Part shown: piece after piece, positions 42,660 to 51,697 of the stretch
Layout of the letters: every line of letters begins with the position of its first letter
Position numbering within the stretch: position 1 is the stretch's first letter
Source: Pseudomonas chlororaphis
GTDB taxonomy: Bacteria > Pseudomonadota > Gammaproteobacteria > Pseudomonadales > Pseudomonadaceae
Assembly: GCA_001023535.1 (NCBI GenBank)
Contig: CP011020.1
Coordinates: 496,001-560,000 of the forward strand
Direction of reading: 5' to 3'
DNA: 64,000 nt
Notes under the pieces: generated by a model
The model's input: the letters and a program-made list of their open reading frames with translations, nothing else
Told to the model about the DNA's origin: nothing
The model's database searches: none
Made by a program: the position numbers and the translations under genes

Positions 42660-44225
42660 CTACAGCATCCGCTCCAGGCCGACGGTCTTGGCGAACCAGG
42701 CATTGAAGCGGCGCCACCAACTGCCGGGTTCGTGGTCCAGGTCGTGTAGCGTGCCGTTGTCTTCGGTGGTCCAGACCAGGGTGTCGTCCTTCAGTCGTGC
42801 CTGATAACTCAAGGCCGGGGCCATGCCTTGCAGGGCCAGCTCACGCACCTGGCCGGCGAGCGCTTCGCTGTCCACCAAAACGCCGACCTCGGTGTTCCAC
42901 AGCACCGAGCGCGGGTCGAAATTGAACGAACCGATAAAGGCTTTCTGCCGGTCAAAAATGATCGCCTTGCTGTGCAGGCTCGAGTCCGACTCGCCGTAGG
43001 ACCTGCTGTAGAACAGGTGCGGGCGGCCGCCGGTTTCGCCCGGTTGTCGGCGCAGTTCGAACAGGCGCACACCGTGCTCCAGCAAGGCCCTGCGGTACGG
43101 CGCATACCCGCCATGCACCGCCGGCACGTCGGTGGCCTCCAGGGAGTTGGTCAGCAGGCTCACCGACACGCCGGCATCGGCGCGACTGGTCAGGTAGACC
43201 AACCCTGGCTGGCCCGGGACGAAGTAGGCGGAAATCATGATCAGTTCTTTGCTGACGCCCGTCAGCTCTGGCGCTAGTTGAGTGGTCAGCAGCAACTGCG
43301 GATCGGGCTCGTCCTTGGCCAGCACCTTGCTCGGCGCGTCCCACATCGCCTTGTTCCAGGCCCAGATCAGCTGGTTGCGCCAGGTGTCCAGGCGTGGCTG
43401 GGTCTTGTAGGTGGTCAGTTGCTGGTAGAGCGCGTGATTTTCCTTTTGGGTCTGTTCAAGGGACGCTTGCAGGCGCGCCCGACTGTCGGCCAGGTCCTTG
43501 GGCGTGGGGCGATGGGACAGGAACTGTTCGATGGGTTTGCTCAGGGCGCTGTTCCAGTACTGGTCGAAGCTGTGGCCCAGTTGTTCGGCCACCGGGCCGA
43601 CCCCGAGCAGGTCGATGTCGGTGAAGTTCAGGTTGGGTTCTGCGTCGAAATACTCATCCCCCAGGTTGCGGCCGCCGACGATGGCCATGCTGTTGTCTGC
43701 CAGCCACAGCTTGTTGTGCATGCGCCGGTGTTGCAGCGACAGGTTGAACAGGCGTCCAAGGCCGCGGGTCACCCCGGTGGCCCGGCCCAGGTGCAAGGGG
43801 TTGAACAGGCGGACCTGGATCTGTGGGTGGGCGGCCAGGGTCGCGATGGTTTCTTCCTGGCCGTCGCTGGCGGTGTCGTCCAGCAGGATCCGCACTCGCA
43901 CACCGCGGTCCGCGGCCTTGAGCAATTCGTCCACCAGCATCCGGGTGCTGATGCCGTCGTGGACGATGTAGTACTGCAAGTCCAGGCTGCTCTGGGCGTG
44001 GCGGATCAACTCGGCCCGGGCGATGAACGCGTCGGTACTGTCGGGGAGCAGGCGAAAGCCCGACTGCCCTTCATGGGGCGCCGCCTGGGCCTGGACCGAG
44101 CGGCCAAAGGAGGATTCGCTGGCCGGTAGTGCCTGGGAGGGCTCGCGGGTGACATCAAGACTGGCGCAGCCGCCCAGCAGCGAGGCGACTAGCAGTAGCG
44201 CTGGCAGGATCGGTCTGGATCTCAC
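42660..44225 (-). CDS. Phospholipase D family lipoprotein, ClsC-like
   Basis: 521-residue protein with a lipoprotein-type signal (LLVASLLGGCASL; lipobox LGGC) and two HKD motifs, HNKLWLAD and HSKAIIFD, each followed by the expected GS-type residues (GGRN; GSFNFDPRS). This is the form of ClsC/YmdC phosphatidyltransferases that make cardiolipin. The lipid anchor would put the catalytic domains in the periplasm. ClsC of E. coli requires the partner YmdB, and no such gene is adjacent. Confidence 0.82.
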   Translation of the reverse strand: MRSRPILPALLLVASLLGGCASLDVTREPSQALPASESSFGRSVQAQAAPHEGQSGFRLLPDSTDAFIARAELIRHAQSSLDLQYYIVHDGISTRMLVDELLKAADRGVRVRILLDDTASDGQEETIATLAAHPQIQVRLFNPLHLGRATGVTRGLGRLFNLSLQHRRMHNKLWLADNSMAIVGGRNLGDEYFDAEPNLNFTDIDLLGVGPVAEQLGHSFDQYWNSALSKPIEQFLSHRPTPKDLADSRARLQASLEQTQKENHALYQQLTTYKTQPRLDTWRNQLIWAWNKAMWDAPSKVLAKDEPDPQLLLTTQLAPELTGVSKELIMISAYFVPGQPGLVYLTSRADAGVSVSLLTNSLEATDVPAVHGGYAPYRRALLEHGVRLFELRRQPGETGGRPHLFYSRSYGESDSSLHSKAIIFDRQKAFIGSFNFDPRSVLWNTEVGVLVDSEALAGQVRELALQGMAPALSYQARLKDDTLVWTTEDNGTLHDLDHEPGSWWRRFNAWFAKTVGLERML

Positions 44226-44286
44226 GTAGGATCGTTCCGCTCGATTGCGTTGATGGGCTGTTGGATGCCGCTTCCCGGCGTACAGA

Positions 44287-45720
44287 TCAGACGGCGTCGC
44301 GCTGGGTTTCGTTCAACAACGCGATAGCGGCGGCGCCCACCCTGCGCACGGCCTCTTCGATCTGGGCCGTTGGCTTGGCAGCGTAGTTCATCCGCAGGCA
44401 ATTGCGGTACTTGCCGGAGGCGGAAAAGATGCTGCCGACGGCGACCTGTACGCCCTGATCATGCAGGACCCGGTTGAGCTTGAGGGTGTCGAAGCCTTCC
44501 GGCAGTTCGACCCATAGCATGAAGCTGCCCCGGGGCCGGCTGGCGCGGGTGCCTGGCGGAAAATAGCGGCTGACCCAATCGATCATGACGTCGCGATTGC
44601 GCTGGTATTGCGCGCGCATCCGGCGCAAATGTGGTTCGAAATGCCCGCCCTTGAGAAATTCGGCCACGGCGATCTGGGGCTGTGGGGCGGTGGAGCCGGT
44701 GCTGATGTACTTCATGTGCAGCGCCCGTTCCAGGTACCGGCCGGGCGCGACCCAGCCCACGCGCAGGCCAGGGGCCAGGGTCTTGGAAAAGGAACTGCAG
44801 AGCAGGACCCGGCCATCGTCGTCGAAGGACTTGATCGTGCGGGGGCGTGGGTAGGTGTAGGCCAGTTCTCCATACACATCGTCTTCGATGATCGCCACGT
44901 CGAAGCGCTGTGCCAGGGTCAGCAGGGCGCGTTTGTTGGCTTCCGGCATGATGTAGCCCAACGGATTGTTGCAACTGGGCGTCAACTGTATGGCCTTGAT
45001 CGGCCATTGTTCCAAGGCCAGTTCCAGGGCCTCCAGGCTGATACCGGTGAGCGGGTCGGTGGGGATTTCCAGCGCCTTCATGCCCAGGCCCTTGAGGGTT
45101 TGCATGGCGCCATGGAAGCTGGGGGAGTCCACGGCGACGATATCGCCTTGCTCGCACGTGGCGCGAATGCTGACAGACAGCGCTTCGTGACAGCCGGTGG
45201 TGACAATCAGATCGTTGGCGCCCAACTGGCAACCTGAATCCAGCAACAGCCGGGCAATCTGTTCACGCAGCGCCAGGTTGCCGTAGATGTTGTCGTAATA
45301 CAGCCCTGGCATGTCTTGCCGACGACTGATCTGCGCCAGGCTGCGCAACAGCGGCTTCATGGTCGGCGAGTTGATGTCCGGCATGCCCCGTCCCAACTGC
45401 ACCACATCCTTGCGCGGCACCGCGCGTATCAGTTCCAGCACCTGGTCCCACTGGGAAATATCCACGGGCCGCTGGGCGGGACGGCCCACCACCGGTAGGT
45501 CCGGCAGCGCGCGGCTGACCGGTACGAAATAACCGGACTTGGGTTTCGGCATCGCCAGGCCACTGTCCTCCAGCACGCGATAGGCCTGCTGCACCGTGCT
45601 CAAGCTGACGCCGTGCTCCGTGCTCAACGCTCGTACCGATGGCAGCCGGTCGCCCGGGCGGTAGAAGCCTTGTTCGATGCGGGTGCCGAGCAATTCGGCG
45701 AGGTTCACGTAGAGAGTCAT
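44287..45720 (-). CDS. MocR-type (GntR-HTH plus aminotransferase) regulator
   Basis: PLP-dependent transcription regulator of 477 residues. Residues 1-75 are a GntR winged helix (LPSVRALSTEHGVSLSTVQQAY) and residues about 90-470 an aminotransferase fold with the PLP lysine at 313 (SSFSKTLAPGLRVGW) and YYDNIYGN-type N-terminal region. Family members such as GabR and PdxR sense PLP adducts and bind direct repeats. It is divergent from the DUF1127 gene, and a direct repeat 40 bases apart lies between them. Its target metabolite is unknown. Confidence 0.9.
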   Translation of the reverse strand: MTLYVNLAELLGTRIEQGFYRPGDRLPSVRALSTEHGVSLSTVQQAYRVLEDSGLAMPKPKSGYFVPVSRALPDLPVVGRPAQRPVDISQWDQVLELIRAVPRKDVVQLGRGMPDINSPTMKPLLRSLAQISRRQDMPGLYYDNIYGNLALREQIARLLLDSGCQLGANDLIVTTGCHEALSVSIRATCEQGDIVAVDSPSFHGAMQTLKGLGMKALEIPTDPLTGISLEALELALEQWPIKAIQLTPSCNNPLGYIMPEANKRALLTLAQRFDVAIIEDDVYGELAYTYPRPRTIKSFDDDGRVLLCSSFSKTLAPGLRVGWVAPGRYLERALHMKYISTGSTAPQPQIAVAEFLKGGHFEPHLRRMRAQYQRNRDVMIDWVSRYFPPGTRASRPRGSFMLWVELPEGFDTLKLNRVLHDQGVQVAVGSIFSASGKYRNCLRMNYAAKPTAQIEEAVRRVGAAAIALLNETQRDAV

Positions 45721-45795
45721 GGCGCATTCTCGAGGAGGACTACGGCAACCAATACAGTTGGGTTGGAAAACGACGATTCAGTGCGCGAAAGGCTC

Positions 45796-45844
45796 AATCT
45801 GTATGGAAGTAAAACAAAACGATTGAATCTGTATCGCTTTCTGC
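45796..45844. promoter_or_regulatory. Direct repeat AATCTGTAT, candidate MocR operator
   Basis: Nine-base identical copies at 45796-45804 and 45836-45844, exactly 40 bases apart (about four helical turns), in the 176-base gap between the MocR gene and the DUF1127 gene. Direct repeats spaced by whole helical turns are typical of MocR regulators. Confidence 0.5.
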
Positions 45845-45896
45845 CGTTCGCACATCATGGAACCTCTGGCTACCCAAGTAAACAGGAGCGACAAAA

Positions 45897-46142
45897 ATGA
45901 ACGGCTTGAGCGATGTGCGGCTGACGTTACACAGTCAGGAACTGGTGGCAGGGCAGGATAAGGGGCTGCGCAACACGATGTCGCGCAATGCGCCGGCCCA
46001 CCTGAGCCGCTGGGACCTGTTCTGGTTGCGCCTGCATACACGCAAAGCCTTATTGACGCTGACACCCGAACAGTTGCGTGACATCGGGTTGGACCGGGAG
46101 CAGGCGCGGGAAGAGGGGCTCAAGCCGTTCTGGCGGGGTTGA
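45897..46142 (+). CDS. DUF1127 family small protein
   Basis: 81-residue protein with a basic helical region LSRWDLFWLRLHTRKALLTL followed by the family motif LTPEQLRDIGLDREQAREEG and a C-terminal KPFWRG. DUF1127 proteins are small, arginine-rich and linked in some alpha-proteobacteria to RNA and phosphate metabolism. Divergent from the MocR gene and probably its target. The ATG has AGGAGC upstream. Confidence 0.88.
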   Translation: MNGLSDVRLTLHSQELVAGQDKGLRNTMSRNAPAHLSRWDLFWLRLHTRKALLTLTPEQLRDIGLDREQAREEGLKPFWRG

Positions 46143-46157
46143 AACGATAAGGAACTT

Positions 46158-46249
46158 GTGGCGAGGGCGGTTGCTCACGCTGGGTCGTGCAGCAACCCTG
46201 AGATTTTGCGGTCGCTGCGCAACCGAGCGGGAGCAAGCTCCCTCGCCAC
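46158..46249. repeat. REP doublet (class gtggcgaggg)
   Basis: Inverted pair, left arm gtggcgagggcggttgctca (diverged) and right arm gagcaagctccctcgccac. It lies between the convergent DUF1127 and oxidase genes. Confidence 0.8.
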
Positions 46250-46260
46250 GGTTTTTTGGG

Positions 46261-47574
46261 TTAAACCAACTCTTTCAACCGGTGCCATAACATTCCCAGC
46301 GCCAGCAGCGGCGAGCGCAGGTGCTTGCCGCCAGGGAAGGTCATGTGCGGCACCTGGGCGAACAGGTCGAAACCGCGGCTTTGTTGCCCACTGATAGCTT
46401 CGGCCAGCAGTTTGCCGGCCAGGTGCGTGGCGTTCACGCCATGACCGGAGTAGGCCTGGGCGTAATACACGTTGGGTTGGTCCTTGAGCCGGCCGATCTG
46501 TGGCAATCGGTTGGCGCCGATACCAATCATCCCGCCCCACTGGTAATCGATCTTCACGTTCGCCAATTGCGGGAACACCTTGAGCATTTTCGGCCGCATG
46601 TAGGCGCCGATGTCCTGCGGGTCGCGACCTGAATAATGACAAGCGCCACCGAACAGCAAGCGACGATCCGCCGAGAGACGGTAGTAGTCCAGTGCCACCC
46701 GTTGGTCACACACCGCCATGTTCTGCGGTAACAAGGCCTGGGCCTGGGCGTGGCTCAGGGGTTCGGTGGCGATGATGTAGCTGCCGGCGGGCAGCACCTT
46801 GCCGCTGAGCTCTGGGTTGAGTCCGTTGAGGTAGGCGTTGCAGCCCAGCACCAGTGTCTTGGCGCGGACCGAACCCTGCCGGGTGTGCACTTTTACTTCG
46901 GCGCCATAATCGATGCGGGTGACCGCCGACTGCTCGAACAGCCTGACCCCAAGCTGTTGCGCGGCGGCGGCTTCGCCCAGGGCCAGGTTCAGCGGATGCA
47001 GGTGGCCCGAACCCATGTCGATCAGGCCACCGACGTAGCGGTCCGAACCCACCACGCTATGCATTTCGTGTGCTTGCAGGAGCCGGGTCGGGTAGCGATA
47101 ACCCAAGCTGCGCAGTTCTTCGGCGTCCTCGGCAAAACCTTCCAGGTCGCCGGGCTTGTTGGCGAGGTCGCAGTAGCCCCAGGTCAGGTCGCAGGGGATC
47201 TGAAAACGCTCGACACGTTGTCGGACGATTTCCACGGCTTCAAGGCCCATGAGTTTCATCTGACGGACGCCGTCGGAACCGATGACCGGGGCGAATTGCT
47301 CCAGGCCATGGCCAACCCCCCGGATCAACTGGCCGCCGTTGCGGCCGCTGGCGCCCCAGCCGATCCTGTGGGCCTCCAGCAGGACCACGCTCATGCCGCG
47401 TTCGGCCAGTTCGATGGCGGTGTTCAGCCCGGAAAACCCGCCGCCCACCACGCACACGTCCGCCACGCACTCGCCCTGCAGCAACGGATGGTCCGGTTGC
47501 GGCAAGCTGCTGGCGGCGTAATAGGAGGCGGCGTGCGCGTGGCTCGGGACCGGTTGCTGAACACGGGCGTTCAT
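46261..47574 (-). CDS. pauB4: FAD-dependent amine oxidoreductase, PauB/PuuB-like
   Basis: D-amino-acid-oxidase-fold flavoprotein of 437 residues. The dinucleotide-binding motif VCVVGGGFSGLNTAIELAERG lies near residue 40 and GWGASGRNGGQLIRG near 73, the family pattern of PuuB gamma-glutamyl-putrescine oxidase. The position matches PA5309, which has been named PauB4. Expected role: oxidation of a gamma-glutamylated polyamine to an aldehyde, which an enzyme such as KauB would then oxidise. The ATG at 47574 is preferred; 52 upstream in-frame codons look non-conserved. Confidence 0.78.
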   Translation of the reverse strand: MNARVQQPVPSHAHAASYYAASSLPQPDHPLLQGECVADVCVVGGGFSGLNTAIELAERGMSVVLLEAHRIGWGASGRNGGQLIRGVGHGLEQFAPVIGSDGVRQMKLMGLEAVEIVRQRVERFQIPCDLTWGYCDLANKPGDLEGFAEDAEELRSLGYRYPTRLLQAHEMHSVVGSDRYVGGLIDMGSGHLHPLNLALGEAAAAQQLGVRLFEQSAVTRIDYGAEVKVHTRQGSVRAKTLVLGCNAYLNGLNPELSGKVLPAGSYIIATEPLSHAQAQALLPQNMAVCDQRVALDYYRLSADRRLLFGGACHYSGRDPQDIGAYMRPKMLKVFPQLANVKIDYQWGGMIGIGANRLPQIGRLKDQPNVYYAQAYSGHGVNATHLAGKLLAEAISGQQSRGFDLFAQVPHMTFPGGKHLRSPLLALGMLWHRLKELV

Positions 47575-47719
47575 GTGCGTAATCCTGATTGTGGTGTTTG
47601 AGAAATTTGACGGAGCATAAGCCGCGGATTCATCCCCGAGCAACAGCGGTCGGCTGGCGGTGTCTGGGATGAGGGTTTTAGGGCAGAATCGTTCTGTGTC
47701 CTCGTCGGTAGTCGTTTTC

Positions 47720-48073
47720 ATGAGTTGCAACAGTCAGAAAATCCGCACGCTGCGCCAGCAGATCCCCTCGTTCGAGTGCGTTCCCGGCTGCCACGACTGC
47801 TGTGGTCCGGTGACCACCTCGCCGGAGGAAATGGCCCGTTTGCCGCGCAAGACCCGCGCCGAACAGGATGCCGCCCTTGAGGCGCTCGATTGCGTGCACC
47901 TGGGGCCCAGCGGTTGCACCGTGTATGACGAGCGACCGCTGGTCTGCCGGCTGTTCGGCACGACGGCGACCTTGCCATGCCCCAACGGGCGGCGACCGGT
48001 GGAGCTGATTCATCCTCGGGTCGAGCGGCAGATCCATCAATACATGGCGTCCAATCGCCAGGTGCTGGTCTGA
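47720..48073 (+). CDS. YkgJ-type CxxxCxxC zinc/iron-chelating cluster protein
   Basis: 117-residue protein with the cysteine-rich signature PGCHDCCGPV, a later CVHLGPSGCTVYDERPLVCRLFG, and a further cysteine, PCPNG. This is the YkgJ/FliB-like cluster proposed to bind zinc or an iron-sulphur cluster; function is unknown. It is divergent from the oxidase gene (145-base gap) and convergent with dadR. Confidence 0.85.
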   Translation: MSCNSQKIRTLRQQIPSFECVPGCHDCCGPVTTSPEEMARLPRKTRAEQDAALEALDCVHLGPSGCTVYDERPLVCRLFGTTATLPCPNGRRPVELIHPRVERQIHQYMASNRQVLV

Positions 48074-48098
48074 CGGTGGGTGAATCCTCGAGTGCCTT

Positions 48099-48118
48099 TT
48101 CGCGAGCCGGCTCGCGAA
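48099..48118. terminator. Perfect 20-base palindrome between the YkgJ and dadR genes
   Basis: TTCGCGAGCCGGCTCGCGAA is self-complementary over its whole length and is preceded by four T residues. It lies in the 50-base gap between two convergent genes and looks like a decayed REP core acting as a two-way stop. Confidence 0.5.
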
Positions 48119-48123
48119 GGGCC

Positions 48124-48612
48124 TCAATCCGGAATCGGCAGGCTCAGGCTTTCCTTCACCTCTTCCATCACGATGTAGCTCTTGGATTCGCGCACATGGG
48201 GCAGCTTGAGGAGGATGTCCCCCAGTAGCTTGCGGTACGAGGCCATCTCGGAAATCCGTGCCTTCACCAGGTAGTCGAAATCGCCTGACACCAGGTGGCA
48301 CTCCAGCACGTGGGGCAATTTCAGCACGGCGCGTCGGAATTCTTCAAACGTATCGCCAGACTTGTAGTCGAGGCTGATTTCCACGAACACCAGCAGGCTC
48401 CCCTTCAGGTGCTGGGGATTGAGCCGTGCGTTGTAGCCCATGATGATGCCTTCACGCTCCAGGCGCCGCACCCGTTCGGTACAGGGCGTGGTGGACAGGC
48501 CGACCTTTTCCCCCAGTTCGGTGAAGGAGATCCGCCCGTCCGCCTGGAGGATGCGCAGGATGTTGCGGTCGATCTTGTCCAGCTCACGCTTGGTCTGGGT
48601 ATTGGTACGCAC
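48124..48612 (-). CDS. dadR: DadR, Lrp/AsnC-family regulator of alanine catabolism
   Basis: 162-residue Lrp-type protein; in P. aeruginosa DadR senses L-alanine and activates dadAX. The winged helix (GRISFTELGEKVGLSTTPCTERVRRLEREG, shortened here to its STTPCTERVRRLE core) is followed by the RAM ligand domain with HLVSGDFDYLVK. The start is GTG at 48610-48612, giving VRTNTQTKRELDKIDRNIL, which matches the recalled start of the PAO1 protein. It is divergent from dadA. Confidence 0.93.
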   Translation of the reverse strand: MRTNTQTKRELDKIDRNILRILQADGRISFTELGEKVGLSTTPCTERVRRLEREGIIMGYNARLNPQHLKGSLLVFVEISLDYKSGDTFEEFRRAVLKLPHVLECHLVSGDFDYLVKARISEMASYRKLLGDILLKLPHVRESKSYIVMEEVKESLSLPIPD

Positions 48613-48644
48613 AGGTGATGCGCCTCCGTGAAAAGGGTTTTTGC

Positions 48645-48679
48645 CGAGAATTCTCGCCAAATATAGGCAGTTATATAGT
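48645..48679 (+). promoter_or_regulatory. Candidate dadA promoter with overlapping palindrome
   Basis: CGAGAATTCTCG (48645-48656) is a perfect 12-base palindrome and overlaps a possible -35 TTCTCG, which is 17 bases before TATAGT at 48674-48679. A DadR dimer binding here would sit on the promoter of dadA and 33 bases from the dadR start. Confidence 0.45.
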
Positions 48680-48768
48680 GAAAAGCACTGGCTATTCTTT
48701 TTTACACTGCGTCCATCGAAGGTATGTACAACAAAACGTCAGCGGTTATCCGCGATGAGGGCAACAAC

Positions 48769-50073
48769 ATGCGCGTTCTGGTCTTGGGTAGCGGCGTCAT
48801 CGGTACCGTCAGTGCTTACTACCTGGCGCGAGCCGGGTTTGAAGTGGTGGTGGTCGACCGTCAGCCGGCGCCAGCCATGGAAACCAGCTTCGCCAACGCC
48901 GGGCAGGTGTCGCCGGGCTACGCCTCACCGTGGGCCGCGCCAGGTGTGCCGCTCAAGGCCATCAAGTGGCTGTTGCAACGCCATGCGCCGCTGGCCATCA
49001 AGGCCACTGCCGACATCGACCAGTACCTGTGGATGGCGCAGATGCTGCGTAACTGCACCGCCAGCCGTTATGCCATCAACAAGGAGCGCATGGTCCGCCT
49101 CTCCGAGTACAGCCGCGACTGCCTCGATGAGCTGCGTGCCGAAACCGGCATCGCCTACGAAGGCCGGAGCCTGGGTACCACCCAGCTGTTCCGCACCCAG
49201 GCCCAGCTCGATGGCGCGGCAAAAGACATCGCGGTGCTCAAAGAGTCGGGCGTGCCTTTCGAAGTGCTCGACCGCGAAGGCATCGCCCGGGTCGAACCGG
49301 CCTTGGCCAACGTCACGGACATCCTGGCCGGTGCCTTGCGCCTGCCCAATGACCAGACCGGCGACTGCCAGCTGTTTACCACGCGCCTGGCGGAAATGGC
49401 CGTGAAGCTCGGCGTACAGTTCCGCTTCGGCCAGGACATCCAGCGCCTGGACTTCGCCGGCGATCGCGTCAACGGAGTGTGGATCGACGGCAAGCTGGAA
49501 ACCGCCGACCGCTACGTCCTCGCCCTTGGCAGCTATTCGCCGCAATTGCTCAAACCCCTGGGGATTCGTGCGCCGGTGTATCCACTCAAGGGTTACTCCC
49601 TGACCGTCCCGATCACCAACCCGTCGATGGCGCCGACCTCGACCATTCTTGACGAAACCTACAAGGTGGCGATCACCCGTTTCGACAACCGCATTCGCGT
49701 GGGCGGCATGGCTGAAATCGCCGGTTTTGACCTGTCCCTCAACCCGCGTCGGCGTGAAACCCTGGAGATGATCGTGGGCGACCTTTATCCTCAGGGCGGC
49801 GATCTGGCCCAGGCCAGCTTCTGGACCGGCCTGCGCCCGACCACCCCGGACGGCACGCCGATCGTGGGCGCCACCGCGTTCAAGAACCTGTTCCTGAACA
49901 CCGGCCATGGCACCCTCGGATGGACCATGGCTTGTGGTTCCGGCCGTCTGCTGGCCGACCTGATGGCGAAGAAAAAGCCGCAGATCAGCGCAGAAGGCCT
50001 CGATATTTCCCGTTATGGCAGCCAAAAAAAGGAGTCTGCGAAACATGTCAATCCAGCGCCAGCTCACCAATGA
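48769..50073 (+). CDS. dadA: D-amino acid dehydrogenase (D-alanine dehydrogenase)
   Basis: Membrane-associated flavoprotein that oxidises D-alanine to pyruvate, feeding the respiratory chain. The 434 residues have the FAD motif [21 protein letters not shown] at residues 3-23 and [16 protein letters not shown], conserved in DadA. The ATG at 48769 begins the conserved MRVLVLG. The 3' end overlaps the next gene, a RidA family member, by 29 bases. Confidence 0.96.
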   Translation: MRVLVLGSGVIGTVSAYYLARAGFEVVVVDRQPAPAMETSFANAGQVSPGYASPWAAPGVPLKAIKWLLQRHAPLAIKATADIDQYLWMAQMLRNCTASRYAINKERMVRLSEYSRDCLDELRAETGIAYEGRSLGTTQLFRTQAQLDGAAKDIAVLKESGVPFEVLDREGIARVEPALANVTDILAGALRLPNDQTGDCQLFTTRLAEMAVKLGVQFRFGQDIQRLDFAGDRVNGVWIDGKLETADRYVLALGSYSPQLLKPLGIRAPVYPLKGYSLTVPITNPSMAPTSTILDETYKVAITRFDNRIRVGGMAEIAGFDLSLNPRRRETLEMIVGDLYPQGGDLAQASFWTGLRPTTPDGTPIVGATAFKNLFLNTGHGTLGWTMACGSGRLLADLMAKKKPQISAEGLDISRYGSQKKESAKHVNPAPAHQ

Positions 50074-50398
50074 CCGCATGAGTCAGGTCGTCGTGCACAA
50101 CGGCACCGTTTACCTGGCGGGGCAGGTCGGCGACGACATGAGCGCCGGTATTGAACAGCAGACTCGCCAGACCCTGGCCAACATCGAGCGGTTGCTCGAC
50201 CTGGCCGGGACCGACAAGAGCCGCCTGTTGTCGGTGACGATCTACCTGAAGGACATCGACGCTCACTTCGCCGGCATGAACGCCGTCTGGGACCAATGGC
50301 TGCCCAAGGGCACCGCCCCGGCCCGTGCCACGGTGGAAGCCAAGCTGTGCGAGCCGCAAATCTTGGTGGAGTTGTCGGTGGTGGCCGCGCTGCCTTAA
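50045..50398 (+). CDS. RidA family protein linked to dadA
   Basis: 117-residue YjgF/RidA-fold protein. The start is the ATG at 50045, 29 bases inside dadA, with AAGGAGT upstream. The C-terminal [19 protein letters not shown] contains the conserved arginine of the active site. Its place between dadA and dadX suggests that it clears the 2-iminopropanoate released by D-alanine oxidation. It is a separate subgroup from the RidA at 23584. Confidence 0.88.
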   Translation: MSIQRQLTNDRMSQVVVHNGTVYLAGQVGDDMSAGIEQQTRQTLANIERLLDLAGTDKSRLLSVTIYLKDIDAHFAGMNAVWDQWLPKGTAPARATVEAKLCEPQILVELSVVAALP

Positions 50399-50422
50399 GC
50401 CTCAGTCAAACAGATCCCTCTT

Positions 50423-50467
50423 CCGGTGCTGTCGGTGGTTCGCACCCTCGGCCAGCACCGGTTTTTT
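50423..50467 (+). terminator. Intrinsic terminator between the dadA-ridA pair and dadX
   Basis: Nine-base stem CCGGTGCTG with CAGCACCGG, internal GGTGGTTCGCACC hairpin, then six T residues. It is in the correct orientation to stop most transcripts from dadA before dadX. Confidence 0.75.
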
Positions 50468-50495
50468 ATTCATGACCGCCTAGAAGCCTGCCGCC

Positions 50496-51569
50496 ATGCG
50501 TCCTGCCCGTGCCCTGATCGACCTTCAAGCCCTGCGTCACAATTACCAATTGGCCCGCGAAGTCACCGGGGCCAAGGCCCTGGCGGTGATCAAGGCCGAT
50601 GCCTATGGGCATGGTGCGGTGCGCTGCGCCGAGGCGCTGCAGGACACGGCCGACGGGTTCGCCGTGGCGTGCATCGAAGAAGCCCTGGAACTGCGTGCCG
50701 GCGGGATCCGCGGGCCGATCCTGTTGCTGGAAGGGTTCTTCGAAGCCGATGAGCTGTCGCTGATCATCGAGCATGACTTGTGGTGCGTGGTGCATTCGCT
50801 CTGGCAGCTCGAAGCGCTTGAGCAGGCACGGCTGAGCAAACCGATCACGGTCTGGCTCAAACTCGACTCCGGCATGCATCGGGTCGGCTTGCACCCGGCG
50901 GACTACCAGGCCGGCTATCGTCGCCTGCTGGCCAGTGGCAACGTGGCGAAGATCGTCCTGATGAGCCATTTCGCCCGGGCCGACGAGCTGCACGATCCCA
51001 GCAGCACTCACCAACTGGCAGTCTTCGAAGCGGCTCGCCAAGGGCTGGCGGCGCAGATCAGCCTGCGCAATTCCCCTGCCGTGCTCGGGTGGCCGCAGAT
51101 GCCGAGCGACTGGGTACGGCCGGGCATCATGCTCTACGGAGCCACGCCGTTCGAGGAGCCCAACGAAGTCGCTGCGCGCCTGCAACCGGTGATGACCCTG
51201 GAGTCGAAGATCATCAGCGTGCGCGAATTGCCTGCCGGCGAGCCCGTGGGCTACGGCGCCCGCTTCGTGACCACGCAACCGACCCGGGTCGGGGTGGTTG
51301 CCATGGGGTATGCCGACGGCTATCCGCGCCAGGCGCCCACGGGTACGCCGGTGCTGGTGGCGGGGCAGCGCAGCCAACTGGTCGGGCGGGTGTCGATGGA
51401 CATGTTGTGCGTCGACCTCACCCACGTCCCCCAGGCCGGGCTGGGTTCGACCGTGGAGCTGTGGGGCAGGAACGTGCTTGCCAGCGACGTGGCGAAGGCC
51501 GCCGACACGATTCCTTACCAGATTTTCTGCAACCTGCGACGGGTGCCACGGCTCTATTCCGGGCGCTGA
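50496..51569 (+). CDS. dadX: Alanine racemase, catabolic type
   Basis: PLP-dependent racemase of 357 residues that converts L- to D-alanine for DadA. The PLP lysine lies in [12 protein letters not shown] near residue 33, the second catalytic base, a tyrosine, lies in VGYGARFV near 253, and the carbamylated lysine region [12 protein letters not shown] is present. The order dadA-ridA-dadX and the length fit DadX rather than the biosynthetic Alr. Confidence 0.95.
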   Translation: MRPARALIDLQALRHNYQLAREVTGAKALAVIKADAYGHGAVRCAEALQDTADGFAVACIEEALELRAGGIRGPILLLEGFFEADELSLIIEHDLWCVVHSLWQLEALEQARLSKPITVWLKLDSGMHRVGLHPADYQAGYRRLLASGNVAKIVLMSHFARADELHDPSSTHQLAVFEAARQGLAAQISLRNSPAVLGWPQMPSDWVRPGIMLYGATPFEEPNEVAARLQPVMTLESKIISVRELPAGEPVGYGARFVTTQPTRVGVVAMGYADGYPRQAPTGTPVLVAGQRSQLVGRVSMDMLCVDLTHVPQAGLGSTVELWGRNVLASDVAKAADTIPYQIFCNLRRVPRLYSGR

Positions 51570-51697
51570 TGCCCGGCGTGCCCTACCGAAAGTCGCTTCG
51601 CCGCACAGGATTCGGGTCAAAGTGTTGTAAATACTGAACGCTGTCGCCATGATAACGCTCACTTTCCACACAACCTGATTCCCTGGAGGCTCCAGCA

